Below are positions 6,603-6,740 of a stretch of 6,740 nt of DNA, piece after piece; within the stretch, counting starts at the first letter, position 1; each line of letters opens with the position of its first letter. This stretch comes from Bacteroidota bacterium (GTDB lineage: Bacteria; Bacteroidota; Ignavibacteria; Ignavibacteriales; Ignavibacteriaceae): assembly GCA_023453665.1 (NCBI GenBank), contig JAEXTA010000138.1, positions 1 through 6,740 on the forward strand, written 5' to 3'. Position numbers and translations under genes: made by a program. The notes below the pieces were generated by a model. It did not search any database, was not told the origin of the DNA, and worked only from the letters and a program-made list of their open reading frames with translations.

Positions 6603-6740
6603 ATGTCCCAGTCCGCAAATAAACTTATCAAGTATTTTTTCATTCTTGTTTTCCCCATTGTTACTGCAATGATACCTATTGCGCCGGAGGAAGGAATGTA
6701 TCCTTTGAGCGAAATAAGAAAACTGGATTTAAAATCTGGG
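6603..6740 (+). CDS. Secreted protein, probable S46-family serine peptidase (3' partial)
   Basis: Only the first 46 codons are in the window and the frame is open to the end. The protein starts with a signal peptide: lysines at 7 and 10, then a hydrophobic core (about 11-26) ending near IPIA. After that comes PEEGMYPLSEIRKLDLKSG. The EEGM-x-PLSEI-x-KLDLK pattern right after the signal peptide resembles the mature N-terminus of S46 peptidases (dipeptidyl-peptidase 7/11 type, mature start near DEGMW or DEGMYPLSE), which cut dipeptides from oligopeptides outside the inner membrane. The catalytic residues lie beyond the window, so this is recognition from a short stretch only. The gene has its own promoter element and strong SD and is separated from ccmF by a terminator, so it is a separate transcription unit. 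Confidence 0.6.
   Translation, partial: MSQSANKLIKYFFILVFPIVTAMIPIAPEEGMYPLSEIRKLDLKSG

Noticed and set aside
1..6740. Mobile elements, CRISPR arrays, tRNA or rRNA genes
   Set aside because: No transposase, spaced repeats, cloverleaf or rRNA-like stretches were seen; the region is a conserved metabolic operon with short gaps.

Overview
The window is AT-rich DNA (about one third G+C by eye), densely coding on the + strand. It resembles the phylum Ignavibacteriota (Bacteroidota/Chlorobiota side of the FCB group). The clues are a secreted metalloprotease ending in a 'PNPF' FlgD/type-A-sorting-like domain, a Bacteroidota-type TAnnTTTG promoter element, genes with little or no Shine-Dalgarno signal, an 800-residue CcmF, and what looks like the start of an S46 peptidase. 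The taxonomic call is inference from family resemblance; there is no rRNA marker here.

Layout: (1) 2-1393, the 3' part of a secreted HExxH metalloprotease gene entering from upstream. (2) 1386-6434, a compact cytochrome c maturation (System I) cluster in the order ccmA-ccmB-ccmC-ccmD-ccmE-ccmF. The protease gene overlaps ccmA by 8 bp, so the two are probably co-transcribed. ccmD is only 51 codons, starts with TTG and overlaps ccmE by 11 bp, so it is easily missed. (3) 6435-6602, an intergenic region with a strong intrinsic terminator closing the ccm operon, then a TAnnTTTG promoter element and a good ribosome binding site. (4) 6603-6740, the 5' end of a secreted protein gene, probably an S46-family peptidase, running off the window.

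How the genes work together: CcmA (ATPase), CcmB and CcmC (membrane) and CcmD (small membrane adaptor) load haem on the outer face of the inner membrane onto the chaperone CcmE. CcmF then joins haem to apocytochrome c. The striking point is that CcmE has cysteine where the classical haem-binding histidine should be (CPSKY in place of HxxxY). The operon also closes with a terminator straight after ccmF, with no ccmG, ccmH or ccmI. That combination matches the little-studied variant called System I*, known from Desulfovibrio and some archaea. CcmA departs from consensus at the Q-loop and switch-histidine positions, and CcmF carries two extra periplasmic-side segments compared with the E. coli protein, one with a short His-rich stretch. 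Together these suggest a lineage-adapted version of the haem ligation pathway.
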